From assembly GCF_028464225.1 (NCBI RefSeq), contig NZ_JAQPCN010000001.1, forward strand, positions 1,426,001 through 1,490,000: a DNA stretch of 64,000 bases. The letters are read 5' to 3'. How positions within the stretch are numbered: position 1 is the first letter of the stretch; every line of letters starts with the position of its first letter. Positions 45,976 through 54,865 of the stretch are shown piece by piece. This DNA is from Zeaxanthinibacter sp. PT1. Lineage in GTDB: Bacteria; Bacteroidota; Bacteroidia; Flavobacteriales; Flavobacteriaceae. Position numbers and translations under genes: made by a program. Below the pieces are notes generated by a model. That model ran no database searches. It was not told the DNA's origin and was given only the letters and a program-made list of their open reading frames with translations.

Positions 45976-46527
45976 ATGCCCAATTATGTCGCCTTGCTGA
46001 GAGCGGTAAACGTCAGCGGAAAGAACAGGTTAAAAATGAAAGAGCTCGCTGCAAATATGGCCGTAATGGGAGCGCAAGGGGTGCAAACCTATATTCAGAG
46101 TGGTAACCTGGTCTTCAGGCATAAATCTTCCGATGTACAGGAATTAAAGTTGGCCATGGAACAGTTGATCCTGGATAAACACCAAGTAAGCACAGTGGTA
46201 ATGATATTTACTGCTGAGAAGTTTTGTAAAATTTCAACATCAAATCCTTACCTTAATAATCAGGAGATAGACGAAAAACAGCTGGGAGTGGTCTTTCTAG
46301 AGGAAAGGCCCGATTCCGGGGCTATAGAGCTACTTAAGCGTTCAGATTTTGAAAATGAATCCTTTGAAATTCACGATACCCATATTTACCTGCATTGCAG
46401 GAGGGGGTTCGGTCGTGCCGTAGTAACCAACAATTTCCTCGAAAAGCGCCTGGGAGTGAAAGCGACCACACGAAATGCCAGGACTGTCAGAACGTTATCG
46501 GGCTTTGTGAGGGCAGAACCGGGTTAA
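45976..46527 (+). CDS. DUF1697-family protein
   Basis: 183 residues from the ATG at 45976, the usual start for this family (MPNYVALLRAVNVSGKNRLKM). A longer frame from 45844 would overlap the aquaglyceroporin start and add 44 residues not typical of the family. The family motif GVQTYIQSGNLVFRH is present, and the end contains RNARTVRTLSGFV. Function of DUF1697 proteins is unknown. It converges on tspO, 1 base apart. Confidence 0.85.
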   Translation: MPNYVALLRAVNVSGKNRLKMKELAANMAVMGAQGVQTYIQSGNLVFRHKSSDVQELKLAMEQLILDKHQVSTVVMIFTAEKFCKISTSNPYLNNQEIDEKQLGVVFLEERPDSGAIELLKRSDFENESFEIHDTHIYLHCRRGFGRAVVTNNFLEKRLGVKATTRNARTVRTLSGFVRAEPG

Positions 46528-46528
46528 C

Positions 46529-47002
46529 TTAGTTCAGCATCCAGATGCGGTAATTAAGAACAGTAGCAAAGCATACCCAGAGGAAGTAAGGGACCAGGAG
46601 TAATGCGGCTGTTTTACTTACTACTTTGAACCATTTATAGGTAAGCGCGATGAAAACCAGAAGCAGCAAAATGACGATAAGCCCACCCAGTGGGTTCATA
46701 AAACCAAAGAAGACTATACTCCAAAGCCCGTTGAGAAGAAGTTGAAATATAAAATGATAGAGAGCCGTTTTCACCCAAAGGTGGTGGAAACCTTTAGACC
46801 AGACCATACCGGCTGAAATGCCCATTAAAATATAAAGAATCGTCCAAACAGGGCCAAACACATAGTTGGGAGGATTAAAAGAAGGTTTGTTCAGTCCTGC
46901 AAACCAGTCGCCCACAGATGATTGCGTAGCGTAACCCGAAAGAAATCCAATCAGCAAGCAGACACTTACCGAGACAAGAATATATATCAATTTTTTCTTC
47001 AT
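46529..47002 (-). CDS. tspO: TspO/MBR-family tryptophan-rich sensory protein
   Basis: 157 residues with five membrane helices. Family motifs are GDWFAGLNKPSFNPPNYVFGPVWTILYILMGISAGMVW, here seen as separate blocks: WFAGLNKPSFNPP, FGPVWTILYILMGI and LNGLWSIVFFGF. TspO proteins bind porphyrins and related ligands in the inner membrane. The gene stands alone between two plus-strand genes; its promoter was not clear to me. Confidence 0.94.
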   Translation of the reverse strand: MKKKLIYILVSVSVCLLIGFLSGYATQSSVGDWFAGLNKPSFNPPNYVFGPVWTILYILMGISAGMVWSKGFHHLWVKTALYHFIFQLLLNGLWSIVFFGFMNPLGGLIVILLLLVFIALTYKWFKVVSKTAALLLVPYFLWVCFATVLNYRIWMLN

Positions 47003-47075
47003 AGATTTTGCCGGATCTTCCGAACTAAATTAGGAAATATATTTAATTAGATAGAGACGAAAATATTGCATGCAT

Positions 47076-47083
47076 TATATTTG
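47076..47083 (+). promoter_or_regulatory. Candidate -7 element for mvaD
   Basis: TATATTTG matches TAnnTTTG. It ends 7 bases before the mvaD ATG at 47091, so the mRNA would have a leader of only a few bases. No TTG is found at the usual spacing. It rules against the upstream ATG at 47070. Confidence 0.45.
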
Positions 47084-47090
47084 TCGGGGT

Positions 47091-48173
47091 ATGAAGGAAA
47101 ATGATTTCACAGGGAAACTCCCTAATCATGAATTGCCGGGGGGCTCCTTTAATTGGAAGGCTCCAAGTAACATAGCATTAGTAAAATACTGGGGGAAGCG
47201 TCCACCGCAGATACCGGCAAATCCCTCGGTCAGTTTTACCCTGGATCATTGTGCAACTCGCACTAGTCTGCACTTTGTGCCCATGGAATCCACTTCCGGG
47301 GAATTCCATTTTACAATATCATTGGATGGAAAATCCAGTGATAGTTTTCGTCCCAAAATTCAGACTTTTTTAGAACGGATAGAACCTTACCTCCCTTTCA
47401 TCAGGCAGTATTCTTACCGTATAGAAACCAGTAATTCTTTCCCACATAGTAGTGGTATTGCCAGTTCGGCCAGTGGTATGGCTGCTTTGTCTCTTTGCTT
47501 TCTTTCTATGGAAAGAGCCCTTTTTCCTGCTATGGATGAAGACTATTTTAGGAAGAAAGCCTCATTTCTCTCCAGGCTGGGGTCGGGTAGTGCCAGCCGT
47601 AGTACGGAAGGTCCCCTGATGCAATGGGGATACCATACAGCCATACCCGGAAGTTCTGATCTTTACGCCGTAAACTATCCATTCCCTGTACACGATATAT
47701 TTAAAAATTTTCAGGATACTATATTATTGGTTGACAAGGGTAAAAAACAGGTAAGCAGTACTGTAGGACACGAGTTGATGCATCATCACCCTTTTGCTGA
47801 AAATCGTTTCAGGCAGGCAGCTGAGAACCTGGTAAAATTGGAGCCTGTTTTTAGAGAAGGCAATCTGGAACAGTTTATCAACATAGTAGAATCTGAGGCG
47901 CTCAGCCTACATGCTATGATGATGACCAGTAGCCCTTATTTTATGCTGATGAAACCTAATACCCTGGAAATCCTGAATAGGATCTGGGCGTATAGACAAG
48001 ATACTGGTAGTCCTGTTTGCTTTACCCTGGATGCAGGAGCTAACGTACACTTACTGTATCCTGGAAATATTGAAGAGGAGGTTAAAAAATGGATCGAATC
48101 TGAACTGGCGCGGTTCTGCGAGGGCGGCCAATATATCCATGACCGCGTAGGGCTGGGAGCCCAGCCATTTTAA
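47091..48173 (+). CDS. mvaD: Diphosphomevalonate decarboxylase
   Basis: 360 residues from the ATG at 47091. GHMP-kinase-type fold with APSNIALVKYWGKRP, FPHSSGIASSASGMAALSL and the catalytic DAGANVHLLYP region. It converts diphosphomevalonate to isopentenyl diphosphate with ATP, the last step of the mevalonate pathway. The start at 47091 is chosen because a promoter -7 element overlaps the upstream start at 47070. Mevalonate kinase lies 0.9 kb downstream in the same direction. Confidence 0.93.
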   Translation: MKENDFTGKLPNHELPGGSFNWKAPSNIALVKYWGKRPPQIPANPSVSFTLDHCATRTSLHFVPMESTSGEFHFTISLDGKSSDSFRPKIQTFLERIEPYLPFIRQYSYRIETSNSFPHSSGIASSASGMAALSLCFLSMERALFPAMDEDYFRKKASFLSRLGSGSASRSTEGPLMQWGYHTAIPGSSDLYAVNYPFPVHDIFKNFQDTILLVDKGKKQVSSTVGHELMHHHPFAENRFRQAAENLVKLEPVFREGNLEQFINIVESEALSLHAMMMTSSPYFMLMKPNTLEILNRIWAYRQDTGSPVCFTLDAGANVHLLYPGNIEEEVKKWIESELARFCEGGQYIHDRVGLGAQPF

Positions 48174-48190
48174 ATTGATGGTTGCGGTAA

Positions 48191-48883
48191 TTACTTGAAA
48201 TTCACCTTCAGGTTGGTGGCAGATGTATACTGCACAATATAGGTAAGCAGGGCGTATAAGAATGTTGTCATACCTGTCATTTCAAGGAATTCTTCAATGG
48301 TGTAGTAGATGGCATAGGTGTAGTTTTGTTCACCCATCAATTGACTTTGTTTACCTCCAAGCATTTCCATTCCCAGGGAACCGGAAAGAAACAGGATACC
48401 TGACAAGAGGAACAAGAATTGAATCTTACGGGGCAGGCGATACATAAATGGAAGCAGGACTATCCCGAGGATAACGAGGAGGATGCTATACGGAATAATC
48501 CAGGCGTAGTACAGGTAACCGGATAAGTCGAAATTCTCACGCATTAATGGGATTAACCTTTCGTGGATGGAGGCTGTCTCATCCATGGCCAAAAATAGAA
48601 ATACCCCAGAGAGGATCAGCCAGGATTTCCTGCTTTTACTCTCTTTTTCCAGGCTGTTATAGATGTAAAATAAGACTGCAGAACACAATAAGATCAAAAG
48701 GGTTGAAAATAAGGTGGGAATATTAGCTTCGGTATTAAAGTCGAATAATTCACCTAAGGACAGAATAACCCTATTCTCTGAATTCAGTTTGGAAACAATG
48801 GAGAATAAATTACCGATTGAAAGTAAAATGGTAAACCCCAGCAAGTACTTTAGGATGTTGTATGGGGATAGATTTACAGACAT
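48191..48883 (-). CDS. Integral membrane protein, unknown
   Basis: 230 residues with about six membrane segments. Charged residues sit at the ends of helices in a conserved-looking pattern (AMDETASIHERLIPL, LGMEMLGGKQ, IEEFLEMTGMTTFLYAL). Glu and His residues so placed near membranes could bind a metal or a head group, but I recognise no named family. It lies on the minus strand between mvaD and mvk, convergent with mvaD and divergent from mvk. Confidence 0.55.
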   Translation of the reverse strand: MSVNLSPYNILKYLLGFTILLSIGNLFSIVSKLNSENRVILSLGELFDFNTEANIPTLFSTLLILLCSAVLFYIYNSLEKESKSRKSWLILSGVFLFLAMDETASIHERLIPLMRENFDLSGYLYYAWIIPYSILLVILGIVLLPFMYRLPRKIQFLFLLSGILFLSGSLGMEMLGGKQSQLMGEQNYTYAIYYTIEEFLEMTGMTTFLYALLTYIVQYTSATNLKVNFK

Positions 48884-49061
48884 GGAAGGTTAAGATTGGT
48901 AGCATAAATAACGTAATTATGTGCAAAATCTTATCAATAAATCGATGAACTGGATTTTCAATATGATAAACAACTCAAGGGCAATGACTTAGGTGTGCCT
49001 GATTTGTCCTCAGTTTTTTGAAAACTTTAGGACTACTTTGTTCCGGATTTGGCCTAATTCG

Positions 49062-49091
49062 TTGTACGAAGCATATTTAGTCGTATTTTTG
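49062..49091 (+). promoter_or_regulatory. Promoter of mevalonate kinase operon
   Basis: TTG at 49062-49064 and TATTTTTG at 49084-49091, spaced by 19 bases, match the Bacteroidota consensus well. The ATG at 49101 is 9 bases after the -7 element, so the leader is very short. Confidence 0.7.
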
Positions 49092-49100
49092 TAAAGTAAT

Positions 49101-50054
49101 ATGACCAGTTCTACCATGAAAGGACCCCTGTTTTACTCAAAGATCCTGCTCTTCGGAGAGTATGGGATCATTAAGGATTCTAAAGGTTTATCCATACCCT
49201 ATAATTTCTTTAAGGGGGCACTAAAGACGGATGAAAACCTTTCTGAAGCAGCTAAGAAATCCAATGACAGTTTAAAGAATTTTGCGAAATACCTGGAAAA
49301 CCTTCAGCAGGAAGAATCCGACCTGGTAAGGTTTGATATGGATTCCCTCAGAACTGATATCGCCGGCGGGATGTATTTTGACAGCTCTATCCCACAGGGA
49401 TATGGCATAGGTAGTAGTGGCGCACTGGTAGCTGCTATTTATGATAAGTACGCCTTGGATAAGATTACGGTTCTAGAGAATCTTACCAGGGAGAAACTGG
49501 TACAGCTAAAAACCATATTCGGAAAGATGGAATCTTTCTTCCACGGGAAATCCTCAGGGCTTGACCCTTTGAACAGTTACCTGAGCTTACCCATATTGAT
49601 CAACTCGCAAGACAATATAGAATCTACCAGTATCCCTTCTCAGAATCCTGAAGGAAAGGGAGCTGTATTCCTTTTAGATAGTGGGATCACGGGCGAAACC
49701 GCACCAATGGTCCAGATCTTTATGGAGAAGATGAAACAGGATGGTTTCCGAACTGTTTTAAAAGAACAATTCATTAAACACACAGACGCCTGTGTTGAAG
49801 ATTTTATAAGTGGAAATGTCAAGAGCCTTTTCGGCAATTTGAAACAACTTTCCCGGGTAGTCCTGAACCACTTTACGCCTATGATCCCGGAAGAGTTTCA
49901 CACCTTGTGGAAAGAGGGCATAGAGTCTAATGCTTATTACCTGAAATTATGTGGCTCCGGGGGAGGCGGTTATATTCTTGGATTTACCGAGGACCTTGAA
50001 AAAGCGAAAGCTGCACTTAAAGGGCATCGCCTGGAAGTGGTTTACAACTTCTAA
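49101..50054 (+). CDS. Mevalonate kinase (GHMP kinase)
   Basis: 317 residues. Family motifs are FYSKILLFGEYGIIKDSKGL near the N-terminus, the ATP-binding GYGIGSSGALVAAIYDKYA, FHGKSSGLDPLNSYL and the C-terminal CGSGGGGYILGF. It phosphorylates mevalonate. An inner ATG at 49116 (MKGPLFYSK) is also possible. It starts an apparent two-gene unit with the prenyltransferase, 8 bases downstream. Its neighbours mvaD and a prenyltransferase fit an isoprenoid role. Confidence 0.88.
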   Translation: MTSSTMKGPLFYSKILLFGEYGIIKDSKGLSIPYNFFKGALKTDENLSEAAKKSNDSLKNFAKYLENLQQEESDLVRFDMDSLRTDIAGGMYFDSSIPQGYGIGSSGALVAAIYDKYALDKITVLENLTREKLVQLKTIFGKMESFFHGKSSGLDPLNSYLSLPILINSQDNIESTSIPSQNPEGKGAVFLLDSGITGETAPMVQIFMEKMKQDGFRTVLKEQFIKHTDACVEDFISGNVKSLFGNLKQLSRVVLNHFTPMIPEEFHTLWKEGIESNAYYLKLCGSGGGGYILGFTEDLEKAKAALKGHRLEVVYNF

Positions 50055-50062
50055 GGAGCGCC

Positions 50063-50968
50063 ATGCTTAGCAGAAAGAACAAACTACTGCTATTAAAAGC
50101 ATTAAGCCTTTTCTCTATCGTCAGGGGGTATAACATCCTGATGATCGCACTGGCCCAATACTTAGCATCTATTTATATCCTGGCACCGTTTCTTCCTGTG
50201 AAACAGGTTATTTTTGACGGTCAATTATTTGCAATTGTCGCTGCTTCTGCGCTGGTGATCGCAGCTGGGTATATCATCAATAGTTTCTACGATTCTGAAA
50301 AAGACCTGATCAACAAACCCAGGAAAAGTATGCTGGACCGCCTGGTGTCCCAGCGGACGAAATTAAGCGCTTATTTCGTACTCAACTTTATCTCGGTGTT
50401 CCTTGCCAGTTACGTGTCGTTCAGAGCCGTAGTATTCTTTTCAGTGTATATTTTCGGGATTTGGCTCTACTCGCATAAACTAAAGCGTCTGCCGTTTATC
50501 GGAAACTTTATATCCGCTATGCTCGCCATAGCACCCTTCTTTGCCGTATTTGTATATTATAAGAATTTTGACAGCGTCATTTTTGTGCATGCACTTTTCC
50601 TTTTTCTTTTGATCCTGGCCCGAGAAATGATCAAGGATATAGAAAATATTTCCGGCGATATGGCCCAGAATTACCGTACGGTACCCATTATTTACGGGAT
50701 GCGATTCTCTAAAATATGTATCAGTATTCTAATCCTGGTCACCTTACTGCCTGCCTTATTACTGATCACCAGGTTCGAGGTAGGCTTAATGTATCTCTAT
50801 TTCATGGCCAGCGTGGTTTTTTTGATCATTTTCCTGTTATTTCTTTGGAAGTCCGTGACCAAAAAACATTTTATCTACCTGCATAACATCCTGAAATTTA
50901 TAATCGTTTTGGGGGTATTCAGCATCTTGCTTATCGATGTAGACCTCGTCCTTAGCAGGTTCTTCTGA
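50063..50968 (+). CDS. UbiA-family prenyltransferase
   Basis: 301 residues with about eight to nine membrane segments. The Asp-rich prenyl-diphosphate motif is NSFYDSEKDLINKP (Asn73, Asp77, Asp81), and a second one is REMIKDIENISGD. It would transfer a prenyl chain to an acceptor in the membrane. Flavobacterial proteins in this setting are often annotated as geranylgeranylglycerol-phosphate geranylgeranyltransferase, but the acceptor cannot be read from the sequence. It follows mevalonate kinase by 8 bases. Confidence 0.88.
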   Translation: MLSRKNKLLLLKALSLFSIVRGYNILMIALAQYLASIYILAPFLPVKQVIFDGQLFAIVAASALVIAAGYIINSFYDSEKDLINKPRKSMLDRLVSQRTKLSAYFVLNFISVFLASYVSFRAVVFFSVYIFGIWLYSHKLKRLPFIGNFISAMLAIAPFFAVFVYYKNFDSVIFVHALFLFLLILAREMIKDIENISGDMAQNYRTVPIIYGMRFSKICISILILVTLLPALLLITRFEVGLMYLYFMASVVFLIIFLLFLWKSVTKKHFIYLHNILKFIIVLGVFSILLIDVDLVLSRFF

Positions 50969-51017
50969 TTATCCCTGGTTTTTGTTAATACAGCAATTAA
51001 TTTATCCTCGCTATATA

Positions 51018-51046
51018 TTGCAGACAGCCCTATTTTCCTACCTTTG
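51018..51046 (+). promoter_or_regulatory. Promoter of the pseudouridine synthase gene
   Basis: TTG at 51018-51020 and TACCTTTG at 51039-51046 with an 18-base spacer match the consensus. The first ATG (51055) is only 8 bases beyond the -7 element, again implying a very short leader. Confidence 0.65.
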
Positions 51047-51054
51047 CCAAAATA

Positions 51055-52005
51055 TTGTTTATGAGCAGTTCAGAATCAAATTCAGGTCGAAAACCAGCTT
51101 CTAAAGGGAAGGGAAAATTCGGCGATAATAAATCAAAGCGAAGGGAAGCACCCGGTGGAAAGTCCGGGAGCAAATCCAAGAAAAGCTTTGGAGAAAGATC
51201 GGCTGCTGGAAAAGGAGGGGAGAGGCCATACCGGAAACCAGGGCAAAGGCCGACGGCTTCCAAAAAATCGGCTCCAAAACAAAGTAAGGATCCCAGCCTT
51301 ATCCGTCTGAATCGCTATATCGCTAATGCAGGGATTTGTTCCCGCCGTGAAGCGGATACCTATATCGCTTCCGGAAATGTAACGGTGAACGGGGAAACCA
51401 TTTCTGAAATGGGCTACAAAGTGAAGCCCGGAGACGAGGTGCGCTTTGACGGGAGGTTACTTAACCGGGAGAAGAAAGAATACGTCTTGTTGAATAAGCC
51501 TAAGAATTTTATCACTACTACCAGTGATGAAAAAGGAAGACGGACCGTAATGGAGCTGATTTCTAATGCTTCAAAAGCCCGACTCTTACCTGTAGGCAGG
51601 TTAGACAGGAATACAACGGGACTTTTGCTTTTCACCAATGATGGTGATCTGACAAAAAAACTTACCCACCCTAAGCACGAAGTTCGCAAGATTTATCACG
51701 TAGAACTCAATAAGAACCTTACTGCAGCAGATCTAAGAAAAATTCAGGAAGGCCTGACCCTTGAAGATGGACCTATAGAGGTTGATGATGTTTCTTATGT
51801 GCAAAATGCTCCGAAAAAAGAAGTAGGAATTCAGATTCACAGTGGGAGGAACAGGATTGTCAGGAGGATTTTTGAACACCTGGGGTACGATGTTGTAAAG
51901 TTAGACAGGGTTGTTTTTGCAGGTCTTACGAAGAAGGACTTGCCCAGGGGACATTGGAGGAACCTGACAGAGCAGGAATTGATCAACCTGAAAAATATAA
52001 ATTAA
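51055..52005 (+). CDS. rRNA pseudouridine synthase (RluB/RsuA family)
   Basis: 316 residues. Residues 1-80 are a disordered, basic Gly/Ser/Lys/Arg-rich tail, common in Bacteroidota versions and likely RNA-binding. An S4 domain follows (about 82-130: RLNRYIANAGICSRREAD), then the RsuA/RluB catalytic domain with Asp184 in GRLDRNTTGLLLFTNDG. It turns a uridine of rRNA into pseudouridine. An inner ATG at 51061 is possible. The gene converges on the BLUF gene, with 3 bases between. Confidence 0.92.
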   Translation: MFMSSSESNSGRKPASKGKGKFGDNKSKRREAPGGKSGSKSKKSFGERSAAGKGGERPYRKPGQRPTASKKSAPKQSKDPSLIRLNRYIANAGICSRREADTYIASGNVTVNGETISEMGYKVKPGDEVRFDGRLLNREKKEYVLLNKPKNFITTTSDEKGRRTVMELISNASKARLLPVGRLDRNTTGLLLFTNDGDLTKKLTHPKHEVRKIYHVELNKNLTAADLRKIQEGLTLEDGPIEVDDVSYVQNAPKKEVGIQIHSGRNRIVRRIFEHLGYDVVKLDRVVFAGLTKKDLPRGHWRNLTEQELINLKNIN

Positions 52006-52008
52006 ATC

Positions 52009-52440
52009 TTAGGCTACACTGCTGTTTAAGAGACTGCCAACATTCTTCCAGAATTGTCGGGAGACTATGGTGGTATCATAATTGGGCTTGGGGTTTAAGT
52101 AGAAATTCTGCAAGGCCAGTCGCACGTAATAGAGCTGTGCATTTTCCCCGTATACATTTTCAAAGGCCATATCCCATTGATCAAATTCTCTGTGTTCGGT
52201 TGCACCGTAAGATAATAACTGGATTTTTGTATGCCTGGGGTCTTTGGTGATCTTATCATATAAGTTCAGGACCTGTAACTGGGGACCTTCTAAATACTGT
52301 ATGAATTCACCGTTGTGATATAAAAGACAACCCGTAATGCCATGGTTAGAGTTGTAAGCCCTCGCTCTTTCCAAAAGCACATCAATATCCCTGAAGTTGA
52401 ATAAGGGGGTCGCAACTGATTTATATACAAGGGAATACAT
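52009..52440 (-). CDS. BLUF-domain blue-light photoreceptor
   Basis: 143 residues. The BLUF fold binds FAD. The key residues are Tyr6 (LVYKS), Asn30 before GITGCLLYHNGEF, Gln48 (EFIQYLEGP) and Trp89 (FDQWDM). Their spacing equals that of AppA Tyr21, Asn45, Gln63 and Trp104 minus 15 (AppA numbers from memory). There is no second domain, so it is a short BLUF protein that acts through protein contacts, as in PixD. It lies 46 bases after argH on the same strand and may be transcribed with the arginine operon; I see no clear promoter in the gap. Confidence 0.9.
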   Translation of the reverse strand: MYSLVYKSVATPLFNFRDIDVLLERARAYNSNHGITGCLLYHNGEFIQYLEGPQLQVLNLYDKITKDPRHTKIQLLSYGATEHREFDQWDMAFENVYGENAQLYYVRLALQNFYLNPKPNYDTTIVSRQFWKNVGSLLNSSVA

Positions 52441-52486
52441 ATCTCAATGTACACCCAATTGTATATAAATTTTAGCTCTATTAAAT

Positions 52487-53764
52487 TTAAACTTGTTCCA
52501 TTTTCTTCCAAATCTCGTCCAGGCATAAATTCCCCAAACTTCCTTCATGAGTATGCGCAGCAGTTTTCAGGGGTTTGAACTCGCCTCGTTGGATGGCCTC
52601 ACCCATCTGTTTGTAGGCATCCCGAAAAGGAACCCCTTTTAGCACTTGTTCATTCAGGGTGTCCACACTGAAGAGGTAGTCGTACCGAGAATCATCCAAT
52701 ATGGTGGGGTTCACCTGGATGGACTTAAGACTGAAATGCATCATTTCCAGGCAGGATTTCATTTCCTGCAGGGCAGGGAGAAGGATCTCTTTAAGTAATT
52801 GCAGATCCCTGTGGTAACCGGACGGGAGATTGGTGGTCAGTAGAGCGATCTGGTTAGGGACAGATTGCAGTTTGTTGCATTTGGCCCTGATCAGCTCAAA
52901 TACATCGGGATTCTTTTTATGGGGCATTATGCTGCTCCCGGTGGTCAATTCATCAGGAAAGGAGATGAAATTAAAATTCTGACTGAGGTAGAGACAGATA
53001 TCCATAGCCAGCTTAGCTATAGTACTTGCCAGCATGGCCATGGCTTCCGAGCTTGCTCTTTCTACTTTACCCCTGCCCATCTGTGCGGCAACAACATTGT
53101 ATTTAAGGGTAGAAAATCCAAGTTCTTGTGTGGTAAAACTCCGGTCTATAGGAAATGAACTTCCATATCCCGCAGCACTTCCCAGCGGATTCTGGTCCAC
53201 TACCCTGAAAGCGGCTTTCAAAAAATACATATCGTCTACCAGGCATTCGGCGTAGGCGGAAAACCAAAGTCCGAAAGAGGAGGGCATGGCCACCTGTAGG
53301 TGGGTATAACCGGGAAGCATGGTGTTTTTGTGCTCTTCTGCCAGGGACATCAGTAAATTAAACAGGTCATTAGTATCCTGCATCATGTGTTGCAGTTCAT
53401 CCTTCAGGAACAATTGCATGGCGACGAGAACCTGGTCGTTCCTGGAGCGGGCTGTATGAATTTTTTTGCCGATATCTCCAAGCGCCTCGGTCAGCATGAA
53501 CTCAATTTTGGAATGCATATCTTCAAAGTCATTCTCAATTTTAAAATCACCTGCGGCTATTATCCTGTCAATATTTTCCAGTTCTTCCACCAGTGCGCCT
53601 ACTTCTTCATTTTTAAGCATCCCGATCTTCCCGAGCATCCTGGCATGTGCTATTGAAGCGATTACATCGTAATGTGCGAGTTGTTCATCCAGGGAACGGT
53701 CGTTACCTACGGTGAACAGGTCAATTTTTTTGTCAGTACTGATACCTTTGTCCCAAAGTTTCAT
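52487..53764 (-). CDS. argH: Argininosuccinate lyase
   Basis: 425 residues, slightly shorter than the 450-460 of many homologues, as is common in Bacteroidota. The fumarase-superfamily signature GSSIMPHKKNPD is present, with HTARSRNDQVLVAMQLFL and GYTHLQVAMPSSF. It splits argininosuccinate into arginine and fumarate, the last step of arginine synthesis. It is the last biosynthetic gene of the operon, 24 bases after argE'. Confidence 0.96.
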   Translation of the reverse strand: MKLWDKGISTDKKIDLFTVGNDRSLDEQLAHYDVIASIAHARMLGKIGMLKNEEVGALVEELENIDRIIAAGDFKIENDFEDMHSKIEFMLTEALGDIGKKIHTARSRNDQVLVAMQLFLKDELQHMMQDTNDLFNLLMSLAEEHKNTMLPGYTHLQVAMPSSFGLWFSAYAECLVDDMYFLKAAFRVVDQNPLGSAAGYGSSFPIDRSFTTQELGFSTLKYNVVAAQMGRGKVERASSEAMAMLASTIAKLAMDICLYLSQNFNFISFPDELTTGSSIMPHKKNPDVFELIRAKCNKLQSVPNQIALLTTNLPSGYHRDLQLLKEILLPALQEMKSCLEMMHFSLKSIQVNPTILDDSRYDYLFSVDTLNEQVLKGVPFRDAYKQMGEAIQRGEFKPLKTAAHTHEGSLGNLCLDEIWKKMEQV

Positions 53765-53788
53765 AAGGCTCTATTTTATTATGGTCAA

Positions 53789-54865
53789 TTAATTACGGAG
53801 CAGGAAGCCCTCGAGTATCTTTATATATAAATCTATTCCCTCTTCGATCTCTGAGATATAAATAAATTCATTCGCCGAATGTGACCGGGTACTATCTCCA
53901 GGACCCAATTTTAAGGACTGGCAGGATAGTGTAGCCTGGTCAGACAAGGTGGGTGATCCATAGGTGGTCCGGCCCTGGCCTATCCCGGAAAGGACTAAGG
54001 GATGATCTTTACTTATGGATGATGAATTAAGGCGTAACGACCTTGGTTTCATCAGGCAGGGTGCTTCTTCGCTTAGTATTTTGGCAATCTCCTTGTTGCT
54101 ATAACAATCGTTTACCCGGACATCCACTACCAAATGAACCTTGGCAGGTACTACATTATGCTGGCTGCCCGCATTAAGCTGGGTCACTGTCATTTTAACA
54201 GGCCCCAGAACAGGTGAGACTTCTTTAAAGGTGTAATCCCTGAACCATTTTAAGGTATCTATGCAATTATAAATAGCATTATCATTATTTGGATGAGCGG
54301 CATGGGAAGGTGTACCCGTTACCTCGGCATCAAAGACAACCAGCCCTTTTTCTGCTATTGCCAGTTGCATTAAGGTAGGTTCCCCCACGATGGCGACATC
54401 TACAGGAGGTAATATTTTCAACATGCTATTGAGGCCGTCCGGTCCTGAACTCTCTTCCTCTGCAGAGGCCACTATAATGATGTTATGGGTCATTCCCTGG
54501 GTATCATAGAAGAATGCGAAAGTGGAGAGCAAGGACACTAATGCGCCCCCGGCATCATTACTGCCCAGGCCATATAATCTTCCATTTTCAATTTCAGCTT
54601 TATATGGGTCCCTGGTGTATGCTTCATTGGGATGCACAGTATCATGGTGCGAATTAAGTAATAAGGTAGGCTTGGAATCGTCATAATGTTTATTAAAAGC
54701 ATAGACATTGTTTTTAACCCTTTTAGAAGGGATACGCCTAAGACGGAACCACCGCTCAATGGCATCGGCGGTTTGATCCTCTTCTGAAGAGAACGATTGG
54801 ATAGAGATCAGTTCCTTTAACAGGTCCAGGGCAGTTTCCTTTAAGCTCAGTGTAGATTCTTTCAT
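53789..54865 (-). CDS. M20-family N-acylornithine/N-acylcitrulline deacylase
   Basis: 358 residues. Metal ligands of the M20 family are visible: His in NSHHDTVHP, Asp in GSNDAGG, catalytic and ligand Glu in AEEESSGPDG, GEPT, and the final His in RSHSANEF. It removes the N-acyl group. With the acylornithine-type carbamoyltransferase two genes upstream, the likely substrate is N-acetyl- or N-succinylcitrulline, giving citrulline for ArgG. It overlaps argB by 4 bases. Confidence 0.88.
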   Translation of the reverse strand: MKESTLSLKETALDLLKELISIQSFSSEEDQTADAIERWFRLRRIPSKRVKNNVYAFNKHYDDSKPTLLLNSHHDTVHPNEAYTRDPYKAEIENGRLYGLGSNDAGGALVSLLSTFAFFYDTQGMTHNIIIVASAEEESSGPDGLNSMLKILPPVDVAIVGEPTLMQLAIAEKGLVVFDAEVTGTPSHAAHPNNDNAIYNCIDTLKWFRDYTFKEVSPVLGPVKMTVTQLNAGSQHNVVPAKVHLVVDVRVNDCYSNKEIAKILSEEAPCLMKPRSLRLNSSSISKDHPLVLSGIGQGRTTYGSPTLSDQATLSCQSLKLGPGDSTRSHSANEFIYISEIEEGIDLYIKILEGFLLRN

